Shown one piece after another: positions 41,788 to 52,065 of a stretch of DNA of 64,000 nucleotides. The stretch comes from an uncultured bacterium. Its GTDB lineage: Bacteria; Cyanobacteriota; Vampirovibrionia; Gastranaerophilales; Gastranaerophilaceae. The notes under the pieces are model-generated. The model worked only from the letters and a program-made list of their open reading frames with translations, was not told the origin of the DNA and did no database searches. The stretch spans positions 1-64,000 of the forward strand of contig URXT01000006.1 in NCBI GenBank assembly GCA_900551915.1, read 5' to 3'. Made by a program: the position numbers and the translations under genes. The number at the start of each line of letters is the position of its first letter. Position 1 is the stretch's first letter.

Positions 41788-42888
41788 ATGAAGAACTACA
41801 TCTGGCAAAATCCTGAATATCCAAATTTTACTTATGACAAAGAAATTGTTTTGTTATTGCTTGCGGAGGTTAAGCTTAAGCAAGGGTTTCTATTAGGTAA
41901 AATGGCAGGCGTCGGCTTTGAAAATAATAATACTGCCTTATTAAATGTTCTGACAGAAGATGTTATTAAATCAAGCGAGATTGAAGGACTTAAACTTAAT
42001 GAAGAACAGGTGCGTTCATCTATTGCAAAGAGGCTTGGTTTAGATATAGGCGGGTACATTATCGTTGAAAGAAATGTTGAAGGCATCGTAGATATGATGC
42101 TTGATGCCACACAGAATTATGAAAGAAAAATAACTGAGGAACGATTATTCGGCTGGCAGGCTGCAATGTTTCCCGGCGGATTCAGCGGATTGTATAAAAT
42201 TATTGCAGGTGCATACAGAGATGATAAAAACGGGCCAATGCAGGTTGTGTCAGGTGCTGTCGGACATGAAAAAATACATTACGAGGCACCGCCCGCTAAT
42301 ATGCTGCAAAAAGAAATGAATGCTTTAACAGATTATATAAATAACGATACTGAAACTGATTTGATTATAAAAGCAGGAATTGTTCATTTATGGTTTGTAA
42401 TTATACACCCGTTTGAGGATGGCAATGGAAGGATTGCAAGAGCTTTGACGGATATGCTTCTTGCAAGAAGTGAAAATTCGTCCAATCGTTTTTATTCTAT
42501 GTCATCTCAAATTAAAAAGGTTAGAAAATCATACTATGAGGCTTTAAAAGTAACTCAAAACAATTCTGTGGATATTACAGAGTGGTTGAAATGGTTTTTA
42601 GAAAATCTTTTATGTGCGATAGAAAACTCGGAAGAACTTTTAAAAAATGTTTGGCAGAAGACTGAGTTTTGGCAAAAACATAAGGATTTAATATTAAACG
42701 AACGCCAGCAAAAAATTCTGAATAAACTTTTTGACAACTTTGAAGGAAATCTAACAACTTCGAAGTGGGCAAAAATTTGCAACTGTTCACAGGATACCGC
42801 AGCAAGAGATATTGCAGATTTGGTGAAGAAAGGTATTCTTGAAAAATCCGGAGATGGCAGGGCTACGCATTATTTGGTTGTTTACTAA
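41788..42888 (+). CDS. Fic-family protein (AMPylase type) with DNA-binding tail
   Basis: About 366 aa from ATG 41788 (GGAG site seven bases before); ATG 41773 is possible. N-terminal region has SSEIEG, fitting the (S/T)xxxE(G/N) inhibitory motif of class II Fic enzymes. The active-site loop HPFEDGNGRIAR (about residue 205) is the canonical HPFx(D/E)GNGRxxR. The C-terminal 75 residues form a winged helix (CNCSQDTAARDIADLVKKGIL). Transfers AMP to a target protein hydroxyl. First gene inside the island, probably autoregulated. Confidence 0.9.
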   Translation: MKNYIWQNPEYPNFTYDKEIVLLLLAEVKLKQGFLLGKMAGVGFENNNTALLNVLTEDVIKSSEIEGLKLNEEQVRSSIAKRLGLDIGGYIIVERNVEGIVDMMLDATQNYERKITEERLFGWQAAMFPGGFSGLYKIIAGAYRDDKNGPMQVVSGAVGHEKIHYEAPPANMLQKEMNALTDYINNDTETDLIIKAGIVHLWFVIIHPFEDGNGRIARALTDMLLARSENSSNRFYSMSSQIKKVRKSYYEALKVTQNNSVDITEWLKWFLENLLCAIENSEELLKNVWQKTEFWQKHKDLILNERQQKILNKLFDNFEGNLTTSKWAKICNCSQDTAARDIADLVKKGILEKSGDGRATHYLVVY

Positions 42889-42896
42889 ATTTTTGG

Positions 42897-43440
42897 TTAT
42901 ATCTCAAAATTATAGTAAACCTCATCAATATTGTCCTGAGATATACCTATATAAATAAGCGTTGTTGATGGTGAGCTGTGGTTAAAGATTTTTTGAAGCA
43001 TCACGACATCTTTGAATTGCTGATAAGCCCAGTAACCAAATGTCTTTCTTAGAGTGTGTGTCCCTATTGCATCTTTTATTCCGGCTTTTCTACAGGCTTG
43101 ATTTATTATTCGGTAGGCTTGTTCTCTGCATAATCTTCCCTGCTTTTTGCTTCTAAAAAGGTAATCTGTATCTGCCTTATCCACGATGTAGCTGTCCAAG
43201 ATATTTCTGAGCTTCGAGTTAATAGGGAACTTTTTTAACTTTCCGGTTTTCTGTTCTCTTATTTCAATATGGGTTTTATCTTTAACATCTGCAACGGTAA
43301 GTTTGAGAATATCGCTAATTCTAAGTCCACTGTTTGTTCCAAGTGTAAACAAAAGAAGATTTCGTGTACCTTGCTCAGCTAAAATTCCTTCAATTTTTCT
43401 GATTTGGGTTTTGCTCAGGAAAAAATAACCTTTTATTCAT
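42897..43440 (-). pseudogene. Small tyrosine recombinase, N-terminus frameshifted
   Basis: Paralogue of the 181-aa gene at 51419-51964. The open part (42897-43352) encodes 151 aa with Arg in NSGLRISDIL, HTLRKT, FNHSSPSTT and Tyr in LIYIG. An upstream ATG at 43440 starts MNKRLFF, then a one-base slip in a run of six A (43420-43425, T on the coding strand) moves into the frame LSKTQIRKIEGILAEQGTRN, which aligns with the paralogue's N-terminus. So the gene is either broken or the run is misread. Stop is eight bases from the Fic stop, convergent. Confidence 0.75.
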
Positions 43441-43455
43441 TTATATTTTTTTGAA

Positions 43456-44364
43456 TTATAAAAGCTGTTCAAGTATCCCTTTTTCAAGCATATTAAGTGT
43501 AACAATATAATCGTTATGGTCAAAGGTTTCTCTTAAAGGTCTTGATGTTGAATGCCAGCCGATACCGTCAGTTATCCATATGAATTTAAATTTATTATCA
43601 AGAACATCATATAAATTACGATATTCACCTGCTGTTGACTTTAGTTTTGACCCGCCGCCGCCATAAAAATTAACTTCAAATATAACCAACTCTTTATTTG
43701 TCTTAACAACATAATCATATCGTCTTGATGATTTATCAACGGGAACCTCAATGCCAAATTCTTTTTTAATTCTTTCAGCATTTGCTTCTTTAAGATACTT
43801 ATAACCTTTTTTATTACAAATATCTTTGATGAATACTTCTGCAATCGCTTCCATTGAATGCCCGCCGCGGTTTTTTCTACCGTTACTGTCTAAGCCGGCT
43901 TCGACTCCAATCATATAATCAACAAGTGATTTTATTTTCCCGCAACAAATTAAATCCTTCAAACCTGACTCTTGAACAAAGTGCAAATATTTTTCAATAT
44001 CTTTTTCGGTAGGATTTTTAATAGAAAAATCATAATTTTCATATGTTAATTTTTTATTTTTATAATCAATCAAGATGTTAAACTGCTTCTCTCTGCTAAC
44101 AACCAATGCAGGTAATATCTTTATGACCTGCGGCTGCTCCTTAATAAGAGTCTTAAATTCTTCATCAAAATTTTCCTTACCTATCAGGTAATTTAATAAA
44201 TTTAAATTTATTTCTATCTTTCTAACATTTTCATATACCTTATCCCAATTAACAAAGTAAGACCATAAATTATTGGAAGGTTTAAGGTTATCAAGTATGC
44301 ACTTAAAAACATCTTCTTCGCATTCACAGCCAAACAAATCCTGATAACATTTTAAATATTTCAA
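43456..44364 (-). CDS. Type II restriction endonuclease, DpnII family (GATC)
   Basis: 302 aa, near the usual DpnII length. Signatures: GVEAGLDSNGRKNRGGHSME, and YDYVVKTNKELVIFEVNFYGGGGSKLK, the nuclease core with the acidic and lysine residues. DpnII/MboI enzymes cut unmethylated GATC. Last gene of the operon after the two methylases, 23 bases downstream. Methylation by its partners should protect host DNA. Confidence 0.9.
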   Translation of the reverse strand: MKYLKCYQDLFGCECEEDVFKCILDNLKPSNNLWSYFVNWDKVYENVRKIEINLNLLNYLIGKENFDEEFKTLIKEQPQVIKILPALVVSREKQFNILIDYKNKKLTYENYDFSIKNPTEKDIEKYLHFVQESGLKDLICCGKIKSLVDYMIGVEAGLDSNGRKNRGGHSMEAIAEVFIKDICNKKGYKYLKEANAERIKKEFGIEVPVDKSSRRYDYVVKTNKELVIFEVNFYGGGGSKLKSTAGEYRNLYDVLDNKFKFIWITDGIGWHSTSRPLRETFDHNDYIVTLNMLEKGILEQLL

Positions 44365-44387
44365 TAAAGCCTCCTATATAATAAACC

Positions 44388-45227
44388 TTAGTAATTTTTT
44401 ACTAAAACCTCTGTAATTTTCCCTCTGCCGTTAGCATTTGCATTTATGGCACGTGAAGCAAAAACTTTGTTAATTTTATAACTTGAATACAACTCGTGAA
44501 CTAATTTTGTGTCAGAATTAGAGAGCATAAACTTCACACCCATAGAATCCAATTCATCACAAACTTCCCGGAGTTTAAATTGCATATCAATGTCAAAACC
44601 ATCCTTTGTATATGATGTAAAACTGGATGTTTCACTTAGAGGCACGTAAGGCGGGTCAAAATAGACAAAATCACCCTTTTTTACCTTATTTAGGACTTCT
44701 GAAAAATCAGCACATTTAATTTCAGTATTTTTTAATAATTTTGAGCAGTTAATTAAATTATCCGCATCCACAATTCTCGGATTTTTGTAATTGCCGAAAG
44801 GAACATTAAACTGTCCTTGTGCATTTACCCTATACATACCGTTGAAGCATGTTCTGTTTAGATAAATAAACCTGCCGGCTTTTTCAACATTTGATAAAGT
44901 GTTATATTTTTTTGTTCTGTCAAGATTCCTGATTTTCAAAAAATAATCTTTTGTGATCTCATGCTTGTTTAAATCTTGAATTAACTCATAAACATTATCC
45001 CGCACCACTGAGTATAGATTTATAAGTTCTGCATTCATATCAGAAATGTAACCATTTTCAGGCTGTAATTCAAAAAATAATGCACCGCCTCCAATAAATG
45101 GTTCAAAATATCTATTATAAGATTCAGGCATATTTTTTAAAAGCTCAAACATGAGCTGGCGTTTACCTCCAACCCATTTTACAAGCGGATATGTTTGCGT
45201 ATTTTCTTTTTCTAAAACTACTGCCAT
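44388..45227 (-). CDS. DNA adenine methylase, Dam/DpnM type (GATC)
   Basis: 279 aa, D12 class N6-adenine methylase. LVKWVGGKRQLMFEL and PFIGGGALFFEL form the AdoMet pocket (FxGxG motif), and YFDPPYVPLS is the catalytic DPPY motif. Methylates A in GATC on double-stranded DNA. Its start overlaps the end of the second methylase gene by ten bases, so they are translated together. Confidence 0.92.
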   Translation of the reverse strand: MAVVLEKENTQTYPLVKWVGGKRQLMFELLKNMPESYNRYFEPFIGGGALFFELQPENGYISDMNAELINLYSVVRDNVYELIQDLNKHEITKDYFLKIRNLDRTKKYNTLSNVEKAGRFIYLNRTCFNGMYRVNAQGQFNVPFGNYKNPRIVDADNLINCSKLLKNTEIKCADFSEVLNKVKKGDFVYFDPPYVPLSETSSFTSYTKDGFDIDMQFKLREVCDELDSMGVKFMLSNSDTKLVHELYSSYKINKVFASRAINANANGRGKITEVLVKNY

Positions 45228-46024
45228 TTTAGTTCCTTATTTGAAAACTTCTGTTCAAACCTTTTAACTGATAGGTCTAAGTATTCTTTTTCCAAATCTA
45301 TACCAATAAATTTTCTGCCTAATTCTAATGCCATTATACCAGTAGTTGAACTTCCTGTGAAGGGGTCCAGTATTAAATCGCCTTCATTTGTACAAGCAAG
45401 GATTATCCGTCTTAACAATTCTACAGGCTTTTGTGTCGGATGTTTCCCGCAAGTTTTCTCCCAAGGTTTTGGTGTATCAATTCGCCATACAGAACGCATT
45501 TGTTTTTCAGGCTTTTTTATAAAATCGTCTTTTCCCCAGTCTCCATTTTTGGTTATTTCATAGTTGAATGTATGTTTAGCTTTTTTATTTTTTTTCGCCC
45601 ACAAAAGAGTTTCATGGCTTGCCGTAAAATACCTGCAACTCATATTTGGAGAAGCATTTGGTTTAAACCAGCATATATCATTTAAAATATTAAAACCGGA
45701 TTTTTGTAGTGCAAAACCGCAGGCATATATTGAGTGATATGTTCCTGAAATCCATATTGTACCGTTAGGTTGTAAAACTCTTTTACAAGCATTAATCCAC
45801 TTTTGGTGAAATTCAAAATCTTCTTCTAATCCTTTGCTTTCATCCCACTTACCTTTGTTAACCGAAACAACTTTGCCTGAATGGCAAGTAATCCCACCGT
45901 TTGATAACAAATAAGGAGGATCCGCAAAAATCATATCAATGGATTCCGGTGTTGCTTTGTTCAAAATTTCAATACAATCGCCTAAAAATAGCTGTATATC
46001 TTCTTTTTCATAATACTTTTGCAT
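45218..46024 (-). CDS. DNA methylase, DpnA type (second GATC methylase)
   Basis: 268 aa, beta-class order: ADPPYLLSNGG (DPPY) near residue 36, a target-recognition middle region, and DPFTGSSTTGIMALELGRKFIGID at the C-terminus (FxG and AdoMet site). In the DpnII system DpnA methylates single-stranded as well as duplex GATC. First gene of the R-M operon here, so methylation would be made before the nuclease. A TATAAT box ends seven bases before the ATG, with leaderless geometry. Confidence 0.88.
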   Translation of the reverse strand: MQKYYEKEDIQLFLGDCIEILNKATPESIDMIFADPPYLLSNGGITCHSGKVVSVNKGKWDESKGLEEDFEFHQKWINACKRVLQPNGTIWISGTYHSIYACGFALQKSGFNILNDICWFKPNASPNMSCRYFTASHETLLWAKKNKKAKHTFNYEITKNGDWGKDDFIKKPEKQMRSVWRIDTPKPWEKTCGKHPTQKPVELLRRIILACTNEGDLILDPFTGSSTTGIMALELGRKFIGIDLEKEYLDLSVKRFEQKFSNKELKWQ

Positions 46025-46092
46025 TGTATAAATTATAATATAAAAATGATTTTTATAGTAGGAATATGACGGTTTATTTAATTCTAAGAAAA

Positions 46093-46112
46093 CGGAGCCT
46101 GTATCGGCTCCG
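46093..46112 (-). terminator. Terminator after the 46144 gene
   Basis: CGGAGCC/GGCTCCG seven-base-pair stem with a six-base loop; TTTTCTT follows on the minus strand. Confidence 0.75.
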
Positions 46113-46143
46113 AATTATGAACCCCGACTGGTATTCCTGTTCC

Positions 46144-46596
46144 CTATTTTCGTCTGAAGGCCGTAACTTCAATACCATTAAACGTATTCTCCCATTCCTC
46201 AACAATTTTAAATAGTTCATCCTCTGTAAATAATGTATCTGCCCAAACAATGTAACCTGAGTGTTTTAAACCTTTCAAAAAGTTGTCTGAAATAACAAGC
46301 TTTAAATAAGACAATCCAGCTTCGCGGATTTTTGTTTCAAAAGTTAGTGCTCTTAGATTCTTTTCCTCTTCTGTGTCGTCAATAGCAAATTCCGGTTTAA
46401 AGTTTACGAAAAACAGCAATTCTTTATCAATGAATCTGTCTTGAAAGATATCTTGTGGAGTACAACCGGTGCCGTCCGAAACAGCTACACATTCAGTTAA
46501 TCGTCTTACTGTTCTCGGAATATTCATATCTTTGAATAGTTTTGTGTACTCATCATTGATGTCTTTGAAGGTTCTTGTTTTAACATTTTTGTCCAT
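46144..46596 (-). CDS. Unknown soluble protein
   Basis: 150 aa, not recognised. Good ribosome site (AAAGGAGAAAT). Mixed alpha/beta protein with a charged N-terminus (VKTRTFKDINDEYTKLFKD), ELLFFVNFKPEFAID in the centre, and SGYIVWADTLFTEDELFKIVEEWE near the end. No signal peptide, membrane helix or catalytic motif I can name. It lies between the R-M operon and the autotransporter and has its own terminator, so it is probably a single-gene accessory unit. Confidence 0.6.
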   Translation of the reverse strand: MDKNVKTRTFKDINDEYTKLFKDMNIPRTVRRLTECVAVSDGTGCTPQDIFQDRFIDKELLFFVNFKPEFAIDDTEEEKNLRALTFETKIREAGLSYLKLVISDNFLKGLKHSGYIVWADTLFTEDELFKIVEEWENTFNGIEVTAFRRK

Positions 46597-46729
46597 AAAA
46601 TTTCTCCTTTTTATCCTTTTATTTAATATAAAAATTAAATTTCAGGTGTCAGAATATGAAAATTTGCCCCGGAGTACTTGAAAACTAATTTCCTTAATAA
46701 GTTTTTAAGCTTAAAAATCTGGCAAAACA

Positions 46730-46761
46730 GAATGACAGCCTTTGTTTTAGGGCTGTCATTC
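46730..46761. terminator. Terminator after the autotransporter gene
   Basis: GAATGACAGCC and GGGCTGTCATTC arms, 11 base pairs, short loop, T-rich flank on the minus strand. About 37 bases past the autotransporter stop. Confidence 0.85.
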
Positions 46762-46797
46762 TTATATGCAAAAACTTTATAAAAAAAATAGTGTAAA

Positions 46798-49700
46798 CTA
46801 TAAATTTTGTTCTTGTTTTTCCGGTTCTGACTCTTTTCCAAGCATATATTTTCCGCCAAATGAGGCCGCTATACCGTTTCTTCCTCCGTTACGCAGCATA
46901 ATTTGGGCGTATGCAGTAAATCTATCCTTGAAAACCCGCTGGATGCCTAAACCATAGCTAAAATACGGTTTGATACTGAGTTCCGGAAGTGAGGTTGTGT
47001 TTGCTGTTACGTTTGTGTCATCCATTATGTTCCAGTGCATACCGAATGCTGCATAGGGCTGCCAGCCGTTTTGAGTGTTCATGATGAAACGAACATTCGG
47101 TGCAACCTGAATTGCGTGCAGAGGGTCTGAATTTATTTTCACTCCGGCTCCGTTTGTGTAGTCAAAAGCGTTGACAAATGTGTAGCTGAGCATTAAGTTT
47201 GGCTGTATTATGTAACGTCCGTTTTTGAATTCAAAGTTGTAACCTGTTTTATTAGCAATACCTGCCATCAGCATAGGAAAGTTTTCGTTTCCGTACATTG
47301 TGCTTGCTTCTGAAATATTCATACCAACACCTGCTGTTAAACCGGTGAAGAAATTACCTTTGTAGAATGTTGCAGTTGCACCGAGAGTACCGCCGTTCTG
47401 GTAAATTGAATTACCAGAATAACTTTGATGTGCACCTTGATAAGCTATGTACGGGCTTACTACACCATAAAACCCGTGTTTTGTTTTGAACATTTCTGTA
47501 TCACCGCCGATAAATGAGCCATAGCTGAAATTATCTACTTTCGGTCCGTTCTTTAATCCTACGCTGTCGTATGATGCGTAAGGTCTGTACCACATTCCTT
47601 TTGAGTTCATCTCATTGGAATTGTATTCCACACCTAGAGTTTCTGAGAGTGCATATTGATTGGCTTTTTGTTCAGTAAGTCTTATTGTAGATGGTTTTAG
47701 CATATACATGTCCATGTGAGTGAATGCATTCTGGTAAGTATCAAGCATAGCCATATACCCGCCAAGCTGTGATGATACAGGAGATGACATTACAGCAGGG
47801 TTGTATGCGTCAGATGTTCCGGGGTTAGGATTTGGATTGTCAGGAGTACCTCCGCCACGGGTGAAGATAAAATTTCCGTCATCTTTATCGTAAGTAACTC
47901 CATATTTCCAAATCGGGGAATAAGCGACTTCCGAGATGGATGTTGTAACATTATTTCTCAAACCCTCATCTGCAAAAAGAATTTTTGTTATGTTTCTGTC
48001 TGTGCTTGTAAGTAAATTTATTTGGTTAACGTTGACTAAATTATTTCCGAGATTGTAGTTGTCTGCTGTAATTCTGTCCATTGATTTATTTGCCAAATCC
48101 ACGTCAACAGCTAAATTTAAATTATCGTTAAGGGTAAAGTTGTTTAAGTGCATCGTACCGACTGCATTGTTTGCCATATTAAGATTTGATGCTGAATTAA
48201 CAGTCATGTTATTGCCGTCAAACAAATCATCCGAGGCAATATTTACATTTGCCTGTTCCATCATTACGTCAAGTGCAGAAACTTTCTTTTCAAAGTTTAC
48301 TGTTCCTCTGTTAATGTTCAGTTTTGCACCTGCAACGCCTGTTAATCTGTCGCGTAAAGTTATCTCGCTGTCTATCCCGCCTGTAAGAGTGATTACGGAA
48401 GTATCGGATGTTACGGTTATTCCGTTTCCGTTATTTTCTATTACAGAATTGCCTGAAATATTAACAGACCCTGCTGTTTTGATACCCTCTGAGTTATTGG
48501 AAATTTCTGAATTATTTATATTTACTACAGCATCTTTATTTGTACCGGTTACAACATTGTTGGCACCTGTTACTTTTACATTATTCAGATTTAAGGTTGT
48601 TGCGTTGTCCAGTTTGAATAATGAATGATTGTTACCGTTGATGATTGAACGTTCATTACTTTCAGAGGGTACAGGTGCAAGAACGCCATTTATATATATT
48701 GTACCAGCACTTGTTGTTCCCAAATCTGATGTAACTTCATATACATCGTTGGAGGAATCAAAGTTAAAATTTCTGTCTTCTTTTGTATCAAGCTGATTTA
48801 TGAGAGCCAGAGTATCTCCCATAACTCCCTGATACGTTTTATCTTCCCAGACTGTATCTGTAACTGTCAAAGCAAGACTGTCATTTGTGGTGTCAGTTGT
48901 TGCAAGACCGATATTTCCGTAGTTTGTTCCTTTTTGTGAATAGTAATTAAAAACGTCATTCCATTTTACGGTTGGGGTTACAGTATCGTAAATGGTTTTT
49001 GAAACAGTTCCGAGTGCAATATTCTCACCTGAAATTTCTGCATCAAGAGCAAGCTGAATTGAGTCATTGTTTGAGTCAATAAGCTGGACAATAAATTCCT
49101 TATCCGGTGTTGAACCGTTAATGAAATCAATGGATGAAACAGTAACAGTTCCGCTTGAACCGTCTCCTACGATAAGTTTATCTGCTGAGGCTTTTTCTCC
49201 GGACAAATCTATATCGAATTTATAACCTGTTTCCACAGTTGATGTAAGTTTTTCTATATTGTAATCTGTTGTTTTTTCATCCTGAAAATTTATGTTCCCG
49301 CTCTGTGCATTCAAAGAAGCATCTTTAAATGTATCTGAGTTAAATTCAAGATTGGAATTTGTGAGAGTTGCATTTGCGTTGCCTGCACTGCCGTTGATGA
49401 TTGTTGTATCATTTTTACCTCCTGAAATATTCATTCCATATTCTGTGGAAGATAAAATATTTCCATCAATGTGAGCATTTTTCAAATTCACAACTGCATC
49501 AGGATTGGAAACAGTAATAAGTGTTTCGTTGCCTGTAAGTTTCGTATTATTTAGATTTAGGGTCGAGTTGTTTGCAAGTTCAAAGCCTGAATTTGAGTTA
49601 AGGTTTATTTCTGAACGGGTTCCGTTTTCTGCAATGCCGTTGATGTTCAATGTTCCTGCGTAGGTTTGTCCGGGATTTTCTGTTGCGTTGTACTTATCCT

Positions 49701-51191
49701 GAGCTGAGTCAAAGTTGAAATTTCGCTCCTCTGATGTCTGGAGCTGATTTACAAGTTTTAACGTATCGCCCATTGAACCTGATAAATTTTTTCACCTTCG
49801 GTTGTTTTTGTTAAATATTCAATACTGTCGTTGGTTGTGTTTGTTGTACCGAGGCTTAGACCAGTGGTTGTGGTATTTGTCTGCTCATATTTATTGAATT
49901 TATCTTTCCAGTTGACGTTTGCTTGTACTGTATCGTTGGTGTGAATTGTTTCTGTTGAAGTTGTGTTGTATTTATCTTTCAAATTATCTGATAATCCGAG
50001 TTGAATATTGTCATCCTGAGTTTTCAAAATCTGAGCATTAAAATCTTTCAATTCTCCGTTGAAGTTTATATCCGAGATTGTAACAGTGCCGGATGAGCCT
50101 TCTCCTGTTGAAATAGTATCAGGTACAGGAGCAAGTTTTGTCAGGTCGACATCCACTGTATAATTTACACTTTCTAACGATGTAAGCTGGTTAATCTGGT
50201 AATTTTCGGATTTTCCGTTTGCAAAGTGAACTGTTCCGCTATTGGCATTGAGATTTGTTCTTGTATCTGCAAAAGCTCTTTCACTAATATACAGGTTTGT
50301 GTCTGTCAGGCTTGCATTTGCGTTGATTACTGAATTGTTCAGGATTACTTTTGATGTGTTATCTCCTTGAATTTTAAGGTTATATTTTGTTGACCCGTTT
50401 ATTGTATCGTCAAAATTTACAGTACCCCCATTTACTGATTTTAATGTTATTGTTGAGTTTGCTCCAACATAGATTGCGTTATTCTCACCTGAAGTTGTAG
50501 AGTTTCCGCTAAAATCTGTTAAATTTGTTTTCTCATTACTCCCATCAGCAGAAATTTGTAAATTTGTTGTTGTAAAAATTGCCCCGCCTTTTGAGGCATA
50601 GTTGTTATAAAATTTACCAGAAATGTTTCCAATATTACCTATATTATAGATTGCTCCGCCTCTTCCATCCTGAACCGTAAGTGTCTGTGCTTTATTCCCG
50701 ATGAAATCACCGATAATATTACTAATACTCCCTGAGTTGTATATAGCTGCACCATAACCTGTTCCAGCATCCATATAATTATCTGTAAAATTTGAATTTA
50801 TATCTCCAATCGTTCCTGCATTATATATTGCAGCACCATAACCTTGTTTACTTATTTCAATATAATTTTCTGTAAAATTTCCGCTTATACTTTTGATTGT
50901 GCCTTCGTTTGAGATAGCTCCACCCCTTGTGTAGAAAATATAAAGAGCATTGTTAGTCCATATTGAATTATGAATGAAATCTGCAATAATATCCCCTTGA
51001 CTTTCTCCATATTTTACTTCTATTGCTCCTCCATATGTTTCTGCATAATTCCCATTTATTATTCTAATTTTATTAGGTTTTAAATCTTTATATACTGTAT
51101 TTGCTTCAACCTGTTTGGCCAATAAAAATGTACATGATACGACAAATGCAACTTTTAATACTCTCTTTACGAGCTTTTTACTTATTTTCAC
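46798..51191 (-). pseudogene. Autotransporter adhesin split by one frameshift
   Basis: Two overlapping frames, 49758-51191 (about 477 aa) and 46798-49773 (991 aa), make one type V autotransporter of about 1,470 aa. I place the start at GTG 51191 (GAGGA site), giving a signal peptide ending KQVEA. The passenger is a beta-helix of Asn/Gly/Thr-rich repeats (GGAIYN..GxI..I), with a 200-residue module repeated at least twice (...GSSGTVTI..I.F...; TNDS...). The last 290 residues are the outer-membrane barrel. At 49778-49779 one G is missing: adding it gives YQGSMGDTL, matching YQGVMGDTL in the second module. Confidence 0.8.
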
Positions 51192-51418
51192 AGCTATTTC
51201 CTCATTTAAACACACCAAAATAAATAAAACAGTGTATTATTGTGAAATTACACGTTATACAAGAATTTAGCCTGCGGATTTTTGTTTACATTTTGTAAAA
51301 AATACATCAAAAGTATTAAAGTTTTTTATTGCCTAAGACGTATAAATATGCTATAAGTAGTAGATAATGTGTAAATTACATCAGAATATTTATTTTAATG
51401 CGTCTTGAAATGGTGTAT
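51192..51418. promoter_or_regulatory. Gap between the autotransporter and small recombinase genes
   Basis: 227 bases. Minus strand TTGTAT, 17-base spacer, TAATAC is a plausible autotransporter promoter (about 51231-51262). Short inverted pairs are visible (GTGTA/TACAC; AAGACG/CGTCTT about 70 bases apart), but no long inverted repeats. Confidence 0.35.
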
Positions 51419-51964
51419 TTACAGCTCGAATTGTCGATAGCTGTTGTCGATTTCATCCTGACTTATACCGATATATCTCAAAGTGATTTGCGGGGAGGAA
51501 TGGTTGAAAATCATTTGTAACATTGCAACATCTTTGAACTGTTTGTAATGGTGATAACCCATGGACTTGCGCATACTATGAGTGCCTATGTTTGCATTTA
51601 CGCCGACGGCTTTACACGTTTCGTTCAACATTCTGTAAACTTGGGAACGGTCTAACCTGCGTTGTTTTTGACTCAGAAACAACGGTTCATCATCTTCTTT
51701 GTCTTTTATGAAGTCGTTTAGGAGTTTTTTGAGTTTGTCGTTGATGGGAAATCGTTTACACTTGCCTGTTTTTTGCTCGTTAAGTTCTATATGGGTTTTG
51801 TTACGAACATCTTTTACATCAAGAGACAGAATGTCTGAAACGCGTAAACCTGAATTACAGCCTAAAACAAATAATAATCTGTTACGCGGGCTTTTCTTTG
51901 CTAAGTAATTTTCCACGGCTTTTATTTGTTTCTTGTCCCTGATAGGTTCAACTAAATGCTTCAT
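51419..51964 (-). CDS. Small tyrosine recombinase
   Basis: 181 aa, almost only a catalytic domain: a 40-residue helical N-terminus (VEPIRDKKQIKAVENYLAKK), Arg I in NSGLRVSDIL, Lys in NEQKTGKCKRF, HSMRKS (His/Arg II), FNHSSPQIT and Tyr in LRYIG. Intact paralogue of 42897-43440. It reads toward the autotransporter, whose promoter region lies between. Proteins of this size are known in phages and in DNA-inversion systems; target sites are not visible. Confidence 0.85.
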   Translation of the reverse strand: MKHLVEPIRDKKQIKAVENYLAKKSPRNRLLFVLGCNSGLRVSDILSLDVKDVRNKTHIELNEQKTGKCKRFPINDKLKKLLNDFIKDKEDDEPLFLSQKQRRLDRSQVYRMLNETCKAVGVNANIGTHSMRKSMGYHHYKQFKDVAMLQMIFNHSSPQITLRYIGISQDEIDNSYRQFEL

Positions 51965-52033
51965 CTTTTTTCCTTTCTTTTACATCAAATTGCACAGTTT
52001 TGTGACTTTATTTAATATAAAATTCAGGATATG

Positions 52034-52057
52034 AAAAACCGGAGGAATTTACTCCGG
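52034..52057 (-). terminator. Terminator of the 52066 gene
   Basis: CCGGAG/CTCCGG stem with a seven-base loop and five T residues following on the minus strand. Confidence 0.85.
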
Positions 52058-52065
52058 CTCGACAT

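Noticed and set aside
47000..49500. Long plus-strand frames opposite the autotransporter (e.g. 48059-48628)
   Set aside because: They mirror the repeat-rich passenger domain and have no ribosome site or family signature.
42897..51964. The two small recombinases as fragments of one transposon
   Set aside because: They are diverged paralogues, not identical copies, and no shared flanking repeats were seen.
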